64,000 nucleotides of DNA from Pollenia angustigena (taxonomy: Eukaryota; Arthropoda; Insecta; Diptera; Polleniidae): the NCBI GenBank assembly GCA_930367215.1, contig OV884056.1:87059285-87123284 (forward strand). The letters are read 5' to 3'. The translations under genes and the position numbers were made by a program. The notes under the pieces are model-generated. The model saw nothing but the letters and a program-made list of their open reading frames with translations. It made no database searches and was not told where the DNA came from. Shown in pieces: positions 63,526 to 64,000 of this stretch. Each line of letters begins with the position of its first letter. Within the stretch, counting starts at the first letter, position 1.

Positions 63526-64000
63526 ATCTTAAATATTTCATAATTATTAAAATAAAATAAATACGTATACGCACCTGAGAACTACACTAATAATAAAACA
63601 ATCGTAAAGATGTTTGAATAAGGAATGTACTTATTGTATGTATGAAAAACTTCGTGTTTGTTCTTGACTTTTAAAGAAGGGGCGCGCGAGTTTGAACGTG
63701 TGTTGTATTAATTAATGTACAGCAAAATAATGTATTTTATGTCTGTTGATTTGTAGAAATTTTATTGCAATTTCGTAATTTTTGTTTGTTGTTGTTGCTA
63801 TTTTGATATTTAATGGGTACAAACACATGTTTATACATACATATGTACATATTTATGTATGTATATTTGTTTATATGTATGCACATACATACATACATAT
63901 TTTGTTAAAAAAGCATGCGATTTACTTTGTGACACTTGTTATTTTTATTTACATATTTGTTTTTGTGTTTTAAATTTTTTTTTAATGTTGTTGTTTTTGT
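63526..64000. other. AT-rich stretch with TACATA palindromic repeats
   Basis: 63834-63900 is a run of TACATACATATGTACATATT-type alternating motifs. A T-rich TTGTTGTTGTT segment lies at 63784-63797 and a GGGGCGCGCGAG patch at 63678. No gene supported. Confidence 0.5.

Overview
This window looks like 64 kb of non-coding DNA from a dipteran fly. I suggest a brachyceran, perhaps calyptrate, species. The base composition is very AT-rich. There are many dinucleotide, TACATA and AAC/ATT simple repeats. The recognisable protein remnants are insect-type mariner-like (DUF4817/IS630-Tc1 type) transposases and one Jockey-clade LINE reverse transcriptase. The species cannot be fixed from the sequence alone. 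I found no convincing host protein-coding exon, no intact rRNA or tRNA gene, and no CRISPR array or bacterial feature. The window is best read as an intergenic or intronic transposon graveyard.

What it does hold is an unusually legible record of nested transposition. hAT-type elements with 8-bp target-site duplications (TSDs) lie at 7222-8213, 9740-10661, 11085-11327, 12120-13606 and 62646-63094. A further 8-bp-TSD MITE is at 10765-11011, and elements with imperfect duplications are at 59567-59920 and 56736-57550. PIF/Harbinger-type MITEs with TTA or TAA duplications are at 348-529, 6967-7188, 15395-15611, 21985-22190, 49873-50224 and 54154-54264. A piggyBac-type MITE with TTAA ends (12922-13371) sits inside one of the hAT elements. 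A pogo/Tigger-type element (46174-48208) contains a mariner-like remnant, which itself contains a 363-bp MITE.

The most interesting object is at 31964-34109. It is a 2.1-kb element inserted in a mariner-like transposase remnant, with a 5-bp duplication (CGATG). Its ends have the layout of a Transib transposon and of a V(D)J recombination signal: a CACAGTG heptamer, a 23-nt spacer and an A-rich nonamer-like block. It retains a frameshifted coding remnant near its right end.

Dispersed families seen several times are: R1 (about 5534-8228, 14264-15731, 38147-38911, and a stub near 63486), R2 (2466, 36782, 56796), R3 (34855, 39195, 54781), R4 (35197, 47202, 48772), R5 (37683, 41250) and a tRNA-derived SINE (7458, 20387, 28851, 40431, 56964). 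The class of R1 to R6 is not assigned. The insertions give relative ages. For example R1 copy A is older than the SINE-bearing hAT element, the MITE at 5652 and the Harbinger MITE that interrupt it. The long stretches between elements (533-2460, 16436-17775, 22661-24962, 25630-27829, 28914-30840, 51648-53290, 59929-61340) are AT-rich with simple repeats and small unrecognised open frames.
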